DNA from: Pseudomonadota bacterium
GTDB lineage: Bacteria; Pseudomonadota; Alphaproteobacteria; Rhizobiales; Beijerinckiaceae
Direction: 5' to 3'
Length of the DNA: 6,147 nt
Assembly: GCA_023393655.1 (NCBI GenBank)
Contig: JAEWKP010000008.1
Location: 1 to 6,147 of the forward strand
Shown here: one piece after another, positions 5,551-6,147 of the stretch
How positions within the stretch are numbered: position 1 is the stretch's first letter
Layout: every line of letters begins with the position of its first letter
The notes under the pieces: model-generated
Seen by the model: only the letters and a program-made list of their open reading frames with translations
Told to the model about the DNA's origin: nothing
Databases searched by the model: none
Translations under genes and position numbers: made by a program

Positions 5551-5591
5551 TCTGCCGCGAACCACTGGGGTTCGTGCCGAAGCGGGGCGAG

Positions 5592-5619
5592 GTATAGTGG
5601 CAGGCCTCTTCCTCCGCAA
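5592..5619 (-). promoter_or_regulatory. Likely sigma70-type promoter of tRNA-Glu
   Basis: On the minus strand, TTGCGG (5614-5619) and CTATAC (5592-5597) are separated by 16 bases, close to the alphaproteobacterial housekeeping pattern. Transcription would start near 5585, about 35 bases before the tRNA 5' end. The position between the recJ terminator and the tRNA supports it. Confidence 0.5.
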
Positions 5620-5631
5620 GCACCCGATCAC

Positions 5632-5663
5632 AAGAAAATGGCCGGCAGCCTCTCAGACCGGCC
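5632..5663 (-). terminator. Likely rho-independent terminator of recJ
   Basis: On the minus strand, GGCCGG (5658-5663) pairs perfectly with CCGGCC (5640-5645) and is followed directly by ATTTTCTT (5632-5639). The recJ stop codon TGA (5653-5655) lies in the 12-base loop. An all-GC stem followed by a T-rich run fits intrinsic termination, although the loop is long. Confidence 0.5.
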
Positions 5664-6147
5664 GGGCAAGATCGAGGATGCGCAGTTCGGCCGTTTCCCG
5701 GCCGCCCCAGCGGTTGAGCGAGAGCGTCGCGGCCACGTGCACGTTCTCGCCGCGCGCGGTGAGCAAAGCCTGGCCGAGCGGCTCCTGCGCGGCGCGGAAG
5801 GCGATGCCGCCGATACTGGCGCCATCGCCCGAACGCAATTTGATGCGGACATGACCGCCGGTGCCGATTTCGACGGCGTCGGCCAGCCGATGCGCCGGGA
5901 AGACGAAGACGGGCTCCGGGCTGCCGGAGCCGAAGGGGCCGGCCTTGTCGATCTCTGCGAGCAGCCGTGGACTGGCGCCGCCGGCACTGAGCGCGGCATC
6001 AACCAGCAGGGCCTCGGCATCGCCGGCCGCGTCGACCTCGCGCTGAAGATGCGCGTTCAGGAAAGCGTGGAAAGCATTGGCCTGGCCAGCGGCCAGCGTC
6101 ACGCCCGCCGCCATGGCATGGCCGCCGCCGTCGAAATCGGCACCGGC
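5653..6147 (-). CDS. recJ: Single-stranded-DNA-specific exonuclease RecJ, C-terminal part only
   Basis: RecJ degrades single-stranded DNA 5' to 3' in recombination and mismatch/base-excision repair. Only the last 164 residues are in the window and the gene continues past base 6147; the ATG at 6114 is internal. The visible part opens with DFDGGGHAMAAGVTL, the conserved end of the DHHA1 domain. The linker GPFGSGSPEPVFVFP follows, which in RecJ usually reads PFGxGNPEPxF. The last 80 or so residues are the OB-fold domain, ending LNRWGGRETAELRILDLARPV, a typical RecJ C-terminus. No frameshift is seen. The DHH catalytic residues lie outside the window. It faces away from the transporter operon and is presumably unrelated to it. 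Confidence 0.93.
   Translation of the reverse strand, partial: AGADFDGGGHAMAAGVTLAAGQANAFHAFLNAHLQREVDAAGDAEALLVDAALSAGGASPRLLAEIDKAGPFGSGSPEPVFVFPAHRLADAVEIGTGGHVRIKLRSGDGASIGGIAFRAAQEPLGQALLTARGENVHVAATLSLNRWGGRETAELRILDLARPV

Noticed and set aside
5399..5623. Minus-strand 74-residue open frame running through the tRNA
   Set aside because: It is translated tRNA sequence (the RLSVRTPAFHAGETGSTPVD-type artefact common over tRNA genes), not a protein.
5861..6046. Plus-strand Ser/Ala-rich frame opposite recJ
   Set aside because: Shadow of recJ; low complexity and no supporting signals.

Overview
The window is about two-thirds GC, uses GC-ending codons, and encodes proteins of alphaproteobacterial type. 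An order such as Hyphomicrobiales (Rhizobiales; for example Bosea-like or Methylobacterium-like soil bacteria) is the best guess. There is no rRNA or marker gene that would fix the genus.

Layout: bases 1-5238 carry plus-strand genes. In order they are a 5'-truncated DapA-family aldolase (1-803); a secreted amino-acid-type ABC substrate-binding protein (929-1756); a 162-base gap with three consecutive hairpins and a possible 39-residue ORF; a single ABC permease of the polar amino acid family (1919-2581); its ATPase (2596-3375); a saccharopine/lysine-6-dehydrogenase-like NAD(P) enzyme (3368-4516); and an aspartate/glutamate-racemase-family protein with two catalytic-type cysteines (4513-5238). 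ATPase, dehydrogenase and racemase overlap by 8 and 4 bases, so they are almost certainly co-transcribed. After a convergent, hairpin-bearing gap (5239-5475), the minus strand carries a tRNA-Glu(UUC) with encoded CCA (5476-5550) and its likely promoter. Beyond that lie a likely rho-independent terminator and the 3' end of recJ (5653-6147, continuing past the window edge).

Working model (inference): the plus-strand genes form an uptake-and-conversion cassette for an amino acid or amino-acid-like compound. The binding protein captures it in the periplasm and a homodimeric permease plus ATPase imports it. The racemase-family enzyme may invert its stereocentre, the dehydrogenase oxidises an amine or reduces an imine, and the DapA-family enzyme may make or break a C-C bond to a 2-oxo acid. 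The combination points towards lysine, diaminopimelate or cyclic-imine chemistry, but the substrate cannot be read from sequence alone. tRNA-Glu and recJ are ordinary housekeeping neighbours.

The main points for a second look are the hairpin-rich gap with a small ORF ending one base before the permease, the binding protein's missing ligand-binding aspartate, the unusual enzyme combination, and a suspicious patch of transversion-like substitutions in the first 60 bases.
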